A stretch of DNA of 11,735 nucleotides. It comes from Haloarculaceae archaeon (GTDB taxonomy: Archaea > Halobacteriota > Halobacteria > Halobacteriales > Haloarculaceae). Of this stretch, positions 1 through 5,712 are shown in pieces. Each line of letters begins with the position of its first letter. The stretch's first letter is position 1. The stretch covers positions 1 to 11,735 of the forward strand of contig JAQCMX010000184.1 in NCBI GenBank assembly GCA_028274885.1, in the 5' to 3' direction. The position numbers and the translations under genes were made by a program. The notes under the pieces were generated by a model. It did no database searches. It was not told the DNA's origin and saw nothing but the letters and a program-made list of their open reading frames with translations.

Positions 1-374
1 GCGACCGCCGGGTCGGTCTGGCTGTCGGCAGTTTCCAACTGGAACTCACCGATTTCGCCAGCCTCGACAGCCTCCTGTCCCGCCAACTCAAGCGCGTTTA
101 TAATGTTTTCTCCGCCGGCGGAGTATGGCCCACTCAGCGGGACCGCCGAACCGATGGTCACCGTCGTGGATTCGAGTGTCTGGTCGGAGGTGGTCCCCGA
201 TCCGTCCGAACCGTCCGAACCGTCCGAGCCATCGGAACCGTCCGAGCCATCGGAGTCGTCGGAGTCACTGCTCGAACAGCCTGCAAGGCCAAAGGCACCT
301 GCCCCGGCCAGCCCTCCGAGAACTTTGCGTCGCGATAATCTGCCATCCGCGTCTTTCGTAGTACGATTTGCCAT
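1..374 (-). CDS. livK: Branched-chain amino acid-type ABC transporter substrate-binding lipoprotein, N-terminal part (runs off window)
   Basis: Periplasmic-type binding protein of a HAAT/Liv ABC importer, which would capture a substrate outside the membrane and deliver it to LivH/LivM. Only the first 124 codons are present, and the frame is still open at base 1. Reading from ATG at 374, residues 14-19 are SRRKVL, a twin-arginine (Tat) signal, followed by a Gly/Ala/Leu hydrophobic stretch and a lipobox LAGC with the lipidated Cys at 33. A Ser-Asp-Gly linker (residues ~34-57) follows, then the start of a type I periplasmic-binding fold (TVTIGSAVPLSGPYSAGG), typical of LivK-like proteins. The protein is therefore probably folded before export and anchored outside the membrane by lipid. 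It follows livH by 99 bp on the same strand and has its own TATA box. The substrate is inferred only from the family and may not be an amino acid; related binding proteins also take aromatic or short-chain acids and urea. Confidence 0.9.
   Translation of the reverse strand, partial: MANRTTKDADGRLSRRKVLGGLAGAGAFGLAGCSSSDSDDSDGSDGSDGSDGSDGSDGSGTTSDQTLESTTVTIGSAVPLSGPYSAGGENIINALELAGQEAVEAGEIGEFQLETADSQTDPAV
201..264 (-). repeat. 9-bp tandem repeat coding the Ser-Asp-Gly linker of LivK
   Basis: Imperfect head-to-tail copies of a 9-base unit (ccgtccgaa or ccatcggaa on the plus strand) encode a run of Ser-Asp-Gly triplets just after the lipobox Cys. Seen directly. Flexible acidic linkers of this kind are common in haloarchaeal lipoproteins. 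The repeat could change length by replication slippage without breaking the frame. Confidence 0.85.
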
Positions 375-408
375 GATAAACTGCCTGTATCCAAGAATAG
401 GGCAATAG

Positions 409-416
409 TATTTAAA
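409..416 (-). promoter_or_regulatory. TATA box of livK
   Basis: On the minus strand the sequence is TTTAAATA, centred about 39 bases before the livK ATG. An archaeal start site about 25 bases downstream would leave a leader of about 12 nt, usual for haloarchaea. This suggests livK can be transcribed apart from livF-livH, as is sensible for a binding protein needed in excess over its permease. Confidence 0.55.
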
Positions 417-473
417 GATTATGTAAGTGATATCTATCATATCGAACTGCGTGTCGGCAGAATCGAAGATCGG

Positions 474-1352
474 TCAATCGAACATCCCTTCTCGCCCGTA
501 CAGTCCGCGGGGTCGAAGTAACAGGACGACTGCCATGCTGGCAAAGACGAGTACGCGCCCAAAACCCGAGAAAAAAAAGCTCGAAAGGACGAGAATCTGT
601 CCAACGATAAGTCCGCCGATGATGCTTCCACGAAGGCTCCCGAGACCGCCGATGATGACAACCACGAACGAGGGAATGAGCAGGTCGACACCGAGTGTGG
701 GAGAGACGCTCCGGATCGGGCCGATGAGTGCGCCGGCGATACCGGCCAGCGCTGCACCTAAAACGAACACAATAATAAACACCCGCTCGACATTGACGCC
801 TAAGGCACCGGTCATATCACGGTCGCGCGATGCCGCGCGTATGACGATTCCTATGTCGGTTCTGTTCAAGAACAGATACAGTCCAAGCAGGATGATCAAG
901 GTAACAGCGATCACGAAAAGCCGATAGACCGGATACGAGAACAAGACGAGATCAACGGAGCCGGTCCCCCAGTCGGGTAACTGGAAGATCTTGTTTTGAC
1001 GACCCCAGATGATCTGGACGCCCTCTCTGAGTATCTCTGCAATGCCCAGGGTGAGAAGAAACTGCAGGATCGGGCTACGCGTGTAGGTGAACTGTAACAT
1101 CGACCGTTCGATAAGCAGGCCGATTGCGGCGACTACAACCGTCGCGACGGCCACGCCCAAAAAGAAGCTTCCGGTGGCTTTTGAGGCTGCCCACGCGGAG
1201 TACGTTCCGACCACCAACAGGTCACCGTGGGCGAAGTTGATGACACCGAGAACGCCGAATATCAACGACAGCCCGCTGGCTATGAGAACGAAAATGAGCC
1301 CCAGGATCAGGCCGTTGAAGATCTGGACCCCCAGCTGTTCGACAGCTACCAT
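474..1352 (-). CDS. livH: Branched-chain amino acid-type ABC transporter permease LivH
   Basis: Integral membrane permease of the HAAT importer; in the family it pairs with LivM to form the translocation path and is driven by LivF/LivG. The 292-residue length is normal. The LivH N-terminal signature is clear (residues 27-51, GLSLIFGVLGVINFAHGD and following). The cytoplasmic loop at about 169-188 (RAASRDRDMTGALGVN) is the coupling-helix region that contacts the ATPases, and the C-terminal segment about 229-251 holds the typical VIIGGLGSLRG motif. About eight hydrophobic segments are visible. ATG at 1352 is the natural start, since the protein enters the first membrane helix about 10 residues later. 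It lies between livF and livK, with a 40-codon ORF filling the gap to livF and overlapping its first 7 bases. LivM is not in the window. Confidence 0.93.
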   Translation of the reverse strand: MVAVEQLGVQIFNGLILGLIFVLIASGLSLIFGVLGVINFAHGDLLVVGTYSAWAASKATGSFFLGVAVATVVVAAIGLLIERSMLQFTYTRSPILQFLLTLGIAEILREGVQIIWGRQNKIFQLPDWGTGSVDLVLFSYPVYRLFVIAVTLIILLGLYLFLNRTDIGIVIRAASRDRDMTGALGVNVERVFIIVFVLGAALAGIAGALIGPIRSVSPTLGVDLLIPSFVVVIIGGLGSLRGSIIGGLIVGQILVLSSFFFSGFGRVLVFASMAVVLLLRPRGLYGREGMFD

Positions 1353-1468
1353 TGATCGGCTGCCCCGCTGGTCTGTCTCTCCCCGTGCCGGTGATTGCGT
1401 TGTCTGCTCGGTTGCGGTACTGCTGGCATCTGTTCCCGCGTTTTGACCTGGGATTCGGTGCTCATCAT
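1346..1468 (-). CDS. Possible small protein between livF and livH (40 codons), unassigned
   Basis: A 40-codon reading frame starts (ATG ATG AGC ACC) 4 bases after the livF stop and ends with TAG inside the first codons of livH, a 7-nt overlap, so it fits the gap exactly. Third positions are about 65% G/C, between coding and noncoding values here. The product is hydrophilic, rich in Gln, Arg and Ser, with no membrane segment and no motif I recognise. It could be a real small protein, a device coupling livF to livH translation, or the remnant N-terminus of a lost gene such as livM, whose proteins often begin with a short polar stretch. Coding status is uncertain. Confidence 0.3.
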   Translation of the reverse strand: MMSTESQVKTREQMPAVPQPSRQRNHRHGERQTSGAADQW

Positions 1469-1472
1469 TGTG

Positions 1473-2183
1473 TTATACTTTGAGATACTCCTCTTTGATT
1501 TGCTCGTTCTCCTGGATGTCCGTAGCCGTACCCTCCGCTTCAATCACGCCCTCACTGATGACGTACGCATAGTCACTGATGTCGAGGGCGAGGTCGACGT
1601 TCTGTTCAACGAGGAGCATCGAGATTCCACGCTCGTTTATTTCGGTCAGGATATCACGGAGCTTCTCGACCAGTGAGGGCATCAGTCCCTCTGTCGGCTC
1701 ATCGATAAGCAGAACATCCGGCTCGGACATGAGACTCCGCCCGATAGCGAGCATCTGCTGTTCACCGCCGCTCATAGTCGTTGCCTCCTGGTCGTATCGC
1801 TCCTCGAGCCGGGGGAAAAAGTCGACTACCTGCTCCGATAGTTCCTCGAATTTGGTCTCGGATTCATGTCCGATCAGCCCCATCCGAAGGTTCTCACGGA
1901 CGGTCAGACCGGGGAATATCTCCCGATGTTCCGGGACGAGCGAAAGCCCCTGTCGGGAGATTTCGTATGGTTCGAGTCCGGTTAGATCGGTCGAGGCGAA
2001 CGTAATCTGGCCATCAACCCGGGGCATCATTCCCATGATTGAGTTCAGTGTCGTCGTTTTTCCTGCCCCATTTCGACCGATAAGCGTCACCAGTTGATCA
2101 GACTCCACGGTTAGGGACACGCCGTGCAGAATATGACTCTCGTCGTAGTAGGCGTTGAGGTCGGCTACTTCTAAGCGACTCAT
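1473..2183 (-). CDS. livF: Branched-chain amino acid-type ABC transporter ATP-binding protein LivF
   Basis: Cytoplasmic ATPase subunit of the HAAT importer. The 236 residues match LivF length, while LivG proteins are longer. Walker A is GRNGAGKTT at 36-44. The Q-loop region reads VPEHREIF at 83-90, with the LivF-typical Glu in place of Gln. The ABC signature is MSGGEQQ at 137-143, Walker B is VLLIDEPTEGL at 157-167, and the switch region is LLVEQN at 190-195, where LivF proteins also lack the usual His. It therefore normally works as a heterodimer with LivG, which is not in the window. The start at ATG 2183 gives a normal N-terminus. The 82 bp to the upstream SDR gene show no clear TATA box, so cotranscription with that gene is likely. 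Confidence 0.94.
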   Translation of the reverse strand: MSRLEVADLNAYYDESHILHGVSLTVESDQLVTLIGRNGAGKTTTLNSIMGMMPRVDGQITFASTDLTGLEPYEISRQGLSLVPEHREIFPGLTVRENLRMGLIGHESETKFEELSEQVVDFFPRLEERYDQEATTMSGGEQQMLAIGRSLMSEPDVLLIDEPTEGLMPSLVEKLRDILTEINERGISMLLVEQNVDLALDISDYAYVISEGVIEAEGTATDIQENEQIKEEYLKV

Positions 2184-2265
2184 GTGATCTTGTCTCTGGA
2201 AGGGGGGGATTTTGCGTTGTCGTCTGAGATACTCTTTGCTGGTTCGTTTTCAACGGCGACCATGG

Positions 2266-3027
2266 TCACTGAGAGAGGAATCCACCCTCGACAGCGAGGG
2301 TGTGGCCTGTCACGCGTGAGGAAAGGTCGGAGCCGAGGAACAACACCGAGTTTGCGATTTCCTCGGGATCAGCGAGACCACCCATCGGTTCCATATTTCT
2401 GAACTGTTCTGCCATCTCCTCGTCTTCCTGCATGATGTTTTCGACCATCGGGGTCTTGACCAGACCAGGTGCTATCGCGTTCGCACGGATGCCTTCGGTG
2501 GCGTATTCAAGCGCGGCGGACTTTGTAATAAGGCTAACACCTGCTTTCGTCGCGCCATACCCGCTGTACTCCGGTACAGCGACCTGGCCGCCGATCGAGG
2601 ATGTGCTGATGATACTTCCGCCACCGTCTTCGAGCATCGCCTCGACACCGTACTTGAGCCCAAGCCAGACACCCTTGAGGTTCACGTCGATGACCTCATC
2701 GAACCCCTCCTCGTCGTATTCGACAATCGGTTCGATCGGGCCGTCGATGCCTGCATTGTTGAAGAGGACGTCGATACTTCCAAACTCTTCGATGCAGGTG
2801 GTGATCATATTCTGTATGTCCGCTGCCTGCGAGACATCGGTCTCGACGAAGACAGCGTTACCCCCCATCTCCTCGATCTGTGCTACCGTTTCTTCACCGC
2901 CCTCGACCAGAACATCCGCAACGACGACATCTGCGCCTTCTTCCGCGTATCGGAGCGCCGTCGCTTCGCCGATTCCCTGTGCGCTGCCCGTTATAATCGC
3001 CGATTTGCCGTCTACTAATCCGCTCAT
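2266..3027 (-). CDS. SDR-family NAD(P)-dependent oxidoreductase
   Basis: Classical short-chain dehydrogenase/reductase of 253 residues, which would interconvert a hydroxyl and a keto group. The cofactor loop is TGSAQGIG at 13-20; Asp38 at the end of beta-2 (VVVAD) favours NAD(H) over NADP(H). NNAG is at 90-93. The catalytic tetrad is Asn116, Ser144, Tyr157 and Lys161 (YGATK), with the standard 13-residue Ser-Tyr spacing. The C-terminus keeps the usual GHTLAVEGG pattern. It is the first gene of a minus-strand unit with livF, livH and livK and is preceded by a good BRE/TATA promoter. Next to an importer and an acyl-CoA ligase, a role such as 3-hydroxyacyl-CoA or other hydroxy-acid dehydrogenase is plausible, but FabG-like or sugar dehydrogenases look the same at this level, so the substrate is left open. 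Confidence 0.9.
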   Translation of the reverse strand: MSGLVDGKSAIITGSAQGIGEATALRYAEEGADVVVADVLVEGGEETVAQIEEMGGNAVFVETDVSQAADIQNMITTCIEEFGSIDVLFNNAGIDGPIEPIVEYDEEGFDEVIDVNLKGVWLGLKYGVEAMLEDGGGSIISTSSIGGQVAVPEYSGYGATKAGVSLITKSAALEYATEGIRANAIAPGLVKTPMVENIMQEDEEMAEQFRNMEPMGGLADPEEIANSVLFLGSDLSSRVTGHTLAVEGGFLSQ

Positions 3028-3059
3028 GATGGGTCTATCTTCCCAGTCGAGAGTATGTA

Positions 3060-3074
3060 GTAAATAAATTTCGG
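3060..3074 (-). promoter_or_regulatory. BRE/TATA promoter of the SDR-liv unit
   Basis: The minus strand reads CCGAAATTTATTTACT: a BRE-like CGAAA directly followed by TTTATT, with the TATA centre about 38 bases before the SDR ATG. That spacing predicts a leader of about 12 nt. It resembles the promoter of the divergent ligase gene, which has the same CGAAA element. Confidence 0.6.
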
Positions 3075-3086
3075 TAATCTACCGGC

Positions 3087-3303
3087 ACACCCAGGGTCTC
3101 GTCGGTTGCCGATCCCCCGTTCAGCAGTCTGTTGCCACGTCCGGATGACGGCGAGGTTGTTTCGAAACTGCTGAGGGGATATCGCCCGGAGGTCGGCATC
3201 CGGGTCGTTTCTCGTGAACGGTCTTTCCGGTCGCCAAGCGCAGGAAGCCGTCGGACAGAACCACAATCGTATTCGTCCCGATACCGATAGTGATCACTGC
3301 GAG
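3087..3303 (-). pseudogene. Decayed fragment resembling the N-terminus of a Ppx/GppA phosphatase
   Basis: Two minus-strand frames join end to end. Bases 3303-3208 read LAVITIGIGTNTIVVLSDG and a further dozen residues; then, one frame over, 3209-3087 read NDPDADLRAISPQQFRNNLA followed by VIRTWQQTAERGIG. The first block resembles the opening phosphate-binding strand of exopolyphosphatase/GppA proteins (the DIGTN[ST] motif). The second resembles their following helix (LSPE..ER....L..F...A...G). Both blocks use mostly G/C third positions like the real genes here. There is no start codon next to a promoter, and the rest of the roughly 300-residue or longer protein is absent: the SDR promoter begins immediately afterwards. 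My reading is a frameshifted, truncated relic. The similarity is judged by eye and is tentative. Confidence 0.35.
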
Positions 3304-3358
3304 TCTGTCCCACCGAAGAAACGCAACACGTGTGTTACACGCCCCGACGTATCGAAAT

Positions 3359-3383
3359 CTGCGGTATGGGCACATAACCGCAG
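3359..3383. repeat. Perfect 7-bp inverted repeat
   Basis: CTGCGGT (3359-3365) and ACCGCAG (3377-3383) are exact reverse complements separated by 11 bases. It sits about 330 bp upstream of the SDR start and about 245 bp upstream of the ligase start. Such a dyad could bind a dimeric regulator, but nothing else supports that. Confidence 0.45.
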
Positions 3384-3587
3384 CAATCACTACGGACCAC
3401 GTCTGTCGTTACATCATACGGGTTCTTCAGGCCCGTATCGAACCCCTCGGTCGCCGGTTTGGCCGAGACGTCGTTTCGCCCGTCGGGGGCAGGGATCAGT
3501 TGAGCTGGCCAGGGGAATAGTTCCTTCCGGGGGGTGAGGAACCTGATCCTGACCGGTCACACCGGATGAGCACGCTCTCCGTAGAGC

Positions 3588-3600
3588 CGAAACGTTAATA
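3588..3600 (+). promoter_or_regulatory. BRE/TATA promoter of the CoA ligase gene
   Basis: CGAAACGTTAATA combines a BRE-like CGAAA with a TATA-like TTAATA centred at about 3597. Transcription would begin near 3622, giving an almost leaderless message for the ATG at 3627. The GTG at 3603 would then lie upstream of the transcript, which decides the start choice for the ligase. Confidence 0.6.
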
Positions 3601-3626
3601 TTGTGGCCTTCGACTTGAATAACGAC

Positions 3627-5258
3627 ATGGGGTTTAATTTCGACCTCGGTGTTGACGATCAGGAATCGTTTGTAGAACAGTCTCAACAGTTCAATATCGG
3701 GGATCTGACCCGAAAGGCCGCGCGCATGTATGCCGACGAAATAGTGGTCAGCGAGCCCGGCCGCGAGGTCACGTACGCTGAATTCAACGAGCGGGTCAAC
3801 TCCCTTGCAAACGCCCTGCTCGATCGGGGATACGAGAAAGATGAGGCGACAATCGCCGTCCTCGCCGAGAATCGAGGTGAATACATAGAGCCCTATTTCG
3901 CGGCGGCGAAGACGGGATTTCTCGTCTCGGCACTCAATTGGCGCCTCGAGGAGGACGAACTGGTCCACTGTGCCGACCTCGTCGAACCCGACGCGCTCAT
4001 TGTTTCCGAGCAGTATCAGGAGAAAGGCGAGTGGATCGAAGACGGGCTCGACGACCCGCCGGAGATCATCCATCTGGACGGTGGCGAGGGGGATGCAGAC
4101 TACGAAACGCTCATAGAGGAAGCATCCACCGACGAACCGGCACCCGATCACACGGTCGATCCCGAACAGGGGCTTGTGGTGCTTTACACCTCGGGAACCA
4201 CAGGTCTTCCAAAGGGTGTTGTGATCAGTCACCGGGCCTGGCTTGCGCGCGGGTACACCTACGTCATCGACTTCGAGATGCAGGAGGGTGATGGGTGGCT
4301 GCCATGGGCGCCACTGTTTCACATCATCTCGGCTGACGCCCTCCCTGCAGTGTTTACCCTCGGTGGTACGTACTACCCAGTGGACGGGTTCGACACGGAA
4401 CGGATCGTCGACATCCTCCTGGAGGACGATCAGGGAGGTATCGGCTGGATGTTCCTGCTGCCCGGCGTCCTCAACAACTTCCTCGACTACATCGAGGACA
4501 ACGATATAGACGTTGAGGATATGCGCGAGATCCGCTGCATCGGCGCACTCGTGGACCTTGTCGACCCGAAGAAGGTCAAACGGGTAACCGAGAAGTTCGA
4601 CATGCCGTTTAAAAACTCCTACGGGGCGACCGAGGTTGCCAACGTGTTGAGCGCCGGGAACGATATTCCGGTCGGCGTACTGCCTGACGACGACGACCTC
4701 GCGAAGGCGGAGTCCTCGTTCGTGGATCTGAAGTTGATCGACGAGGACTGGAACGAGGTAGAGGGTAAGGGCGAACTGGCTGTCCGCGGGCCGACGGTCT
4801 GTAGCGGATACATCAACAACCCCGAAGCCAATACGGAGGACTTCAGAAACGGCTGGTTCCGAACGGGTGATATCTTTACGTACAACGACGACGGTAGTTA
4901 CAGCTTTATCAACCGACGGAAGTATCTGGTCAAAAGCGGTGGCGAAAATATCTATCCCGCTGAACTCGAAAAGGTCGTCCTGCGTCACGAGGCCATCGAG
5001 GAGGCGACGGTCGTTCGCGTCCCCGATGAAAAGTGGGGTGAGGTCCCCCGGCTCGTTGTCAGCACCTTCGACCAAGACCGGGTACACGAGGACGAACTGA
5101 TGGGGATGCTCAGAGAAAATCTGGCGAACTACAAACTGCCCCATTACATCGAGATTATCGAACCCGAGGAGTTCCCCCGGTCTGCAACCGGAAAGGTCGT
5201 CCGCGAAGACGTCGAGGAGTGGGACGTTGACGACGAGAACCGGGTCCGCGAGGTCTAA
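3627..5258 (+). CDS. AMP-forming acyl/aryl-CoA ligase (ANL superfamily)
   Basis: Cytoplasmic enzyme activating a carboxylic acid in two steps, acid + ATP to acyl-AMP, then acyl-CoA. From ATG 3627 it has 543 residues, normal for the family. The P-loop YTSGTTGLPKG is at 187-197, the adenine/acid-binding NSYGATE at 330-336, and GWFRTGD, with the ribose-binding Asp, at 409-415. The hinge region RRKYLVKSGGENI is at 430-442, with Lys432 at the hinge position as in luciferases, and the catalytic A10 Lys523 lies in PRSATGK. All catalytic elements are intact. An in-frame GTG at 3603 would add 8 residues, but the promoter spacing favours the ATG. Substrate (medium or long fatty acid, aryl or branched acid) cannot be read from sequence. 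Being divergent from the SDR-liv unit, it may process what that importer brings in. A long open frame on the opposite strand is a composition artefact. Confidence 0.92.
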   Translation: MGFNFDLGVDDQESFVEQSQQFNIGDLTRKAARMYADEIVVSEPGREVTYAEFNERVNSLANALLDRGYEKDEATIAVLAENRGEYIEPYFAAAKTGFLVSALNWRLEEDELVHCADLVEPDALIVSEQYQEKGEWIEDGLDDPPEIIHLDGGEGDADYETLIEEASTDEPAPDHTVDPEQGLVVLYTSGTTGLPKGVVISHRAWLARGYTYVIDFEMQEGDGWLPWAPLFHIISADALPAVFTLGGTYYPVDGFDTERIVDILLEDDQGGIGWMFLLPGVLNNFLDYIEDNDIDVEDMREIRCIGALVDLVDPKKVKRVTEKFDMPFKNSYGATEVANVLSAGNDIPVGVLPDDDDLAKAESSFVDLKLIDEDWNEVEGKGELAVRGPTVCSGYINNPEANTEDFRNGWFRTGDIFTYNDDGSYSFINRRKYLVKSGGENIYPAELEKVVLRHEAIEEATVVRVPDEKWGEVPRLVVSTFDQDRVHEDELMGMLRENLANYKLPHYIEIIEPEEFPRSATGKVVREDVEEWDVDDENRVREV

Positions 5259-5375
5259 CACCGGCCGACCGCGTCCGTTGGGTCGCGACGTTATGTGAGC
5301 AGACCGATCGCTTCACACCGGGTCCCCCGGTCGGGACCGTGGCCGAAGGTGTTCCCGACATCTATACAACTGTAA

Positions 5376-5400
5376 TTTGTTATGTACTTTTGTTATATAC
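5376..5400 (+). repeat. Tandem 12-mer in an AT-rich patch
   Basis: TTTGTTATGTAC (5376-5387) and TTTGTTATATAC (5389-5400) match at 11 of 12 positions and sit one base apart. The patch is T-rich on the plus strand and lies about 120 bases downstream of the ligase stop, so it could be a transcript-ending region, since archaeal termination occurs on T-rich sequence. It could equally be a pair of protein-binding sites. Confidence 0.4.
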
Positions 5401-5456
5401 AAACAGATAGATACTATCCACGGAGCGATATTAGATCACCGGCGCCACGGCCTGAC

Positions 5457-5482
5457 GGGAAAGGCCCAGAGTGGGCCTTCCC
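5457..5482. repeat. GC-rich inverted repeat (hairpin)
   Basis: GGGAAAGGCCC (5457-5467) pairs with GGGCCTTCCC (5473-5482) around a 5-base loop, with a single bulged A. Neither side is followed by a T-run, so it is not a classical intrinsic terminator. It may protect the 3' end of the ligase transcript or mark an old recombination point. Confidence 0.55.
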
Positions 5483-5599
5483 GCGAGACGGCGGTTGCCG
5501 GATCAACCAGCACCGGCACTTTACAACGGCGCGTTGTCAGCTCCGTCCCTGGCTTAGACAAGGCTTATGAGCACAAGTATAACAGATTAACGTATTCCT

Positions 5600-5692
5600 A
5601 TGAGCGATACACCCGCTGTGATCGGGATAGGTGTCTCGGCCGTCGGGTACTTTGATCAACGAACGGTGGTAGTGCGTGCCCGACAGCGCTGA
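5600..5692 (+). pseudogene. 30-codon fragment resembling a thiolase-type N-terminus
   Basis: From ATG 5600 the frame reads MSDTPAVIGIGVSAVGYFDQ and then a short basic tail to TGA at 5690-5692. The opening resembles the first beta-strand and turn of thiolase/SCP-x and HMG-CoA-synthase-like proteins (VIGIG..S..G.F). A promoter-like AGGCTTATGA lies about 33 bases upstream of the ATG. The remaining 350 or more residues are absent, because the MFS gene arrives convergently 20 bases after the stop. I read this as the stump of a deleted acyl-CoA-processing gene downstream of the CoA ligase. The match is short, so it could be chance or a small unknown protein. Confidence 0.33.
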
Positions 5693-5712
5693 CACCATTC
5701 TCTGTCATCCGT

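Larger units (their letters stand above)
3028..3602. other. 575-bp divergent intergenic region
   Basis: This stretch lies between the divergently transcribed SDR and CoA-ligase genes. It holds a promoter at each end, a probable decayed Ppx/GppA fragment (3087-3303, minus), a perfect 7-bp inverted repeat (3359-3383), the palindrome ACACGTGT (about 3326-3333), and a 6-bp stem with GTTCCT and AGGAAC arms near 3519-3543. No intact gene was found. The dyads could be operators for the flanking genes, but no known regulator motif was recognised. Confidence 0.5.
5259..5712. other. 454-bp intergenic region between convergent genes
   Basis: This stretch lies between the ligase stop and the MFS stop. 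It contains an AT-rich patch with a tandem 12-mer (5376-5400), a GC-rich hairpin (5457-5482), a promoter-like AGGCTTATGA (5561-5570) and a 30-codon plus-strand frame (5600-5692) that looks like the beginning of a lost gene. A 92-codon plus-strand frame at 5377-5655 is basic and Ser/Arg/Thr-rich, unlike haloarchaeal proteins, so I do not call it. Confidence 0.5.

Noticed and set aside
430..442. Hyperacidic composition of LivK linker as horizontal-transfer or satellite insertion evidence
   Set aside because: Ser/Asp/Gly linkers after the lipobox are common in haloarchaeal lipoproteins, so the repeat needs no special origin.
3414..5261. A 615-codon open frame on the minus strand, antisense to the CoA ligase
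   Set aside because: It mirrors the ligase gene, which has all ANL motifs and a promoter. High third-position G/C leaves the opposite frame free of stops; the antisense product has no recognisable motif.
5457..5482. Intrinsic terminator at the GC-rich hairpin
   Set aside because: No T-run follows on either strand, and archaeal termination depends on T tracts rather than hairpins, so it is listed only as an inverted repeat.
5377..5655. A 92-codon plus-strand frame in the gap after the ligase
   Set aside because: Basic and Ser/Arg/Thr-rich, it runs through the hairpin and has no motif; the more coding-like signal there is the separate 30-codon frame at 5600.
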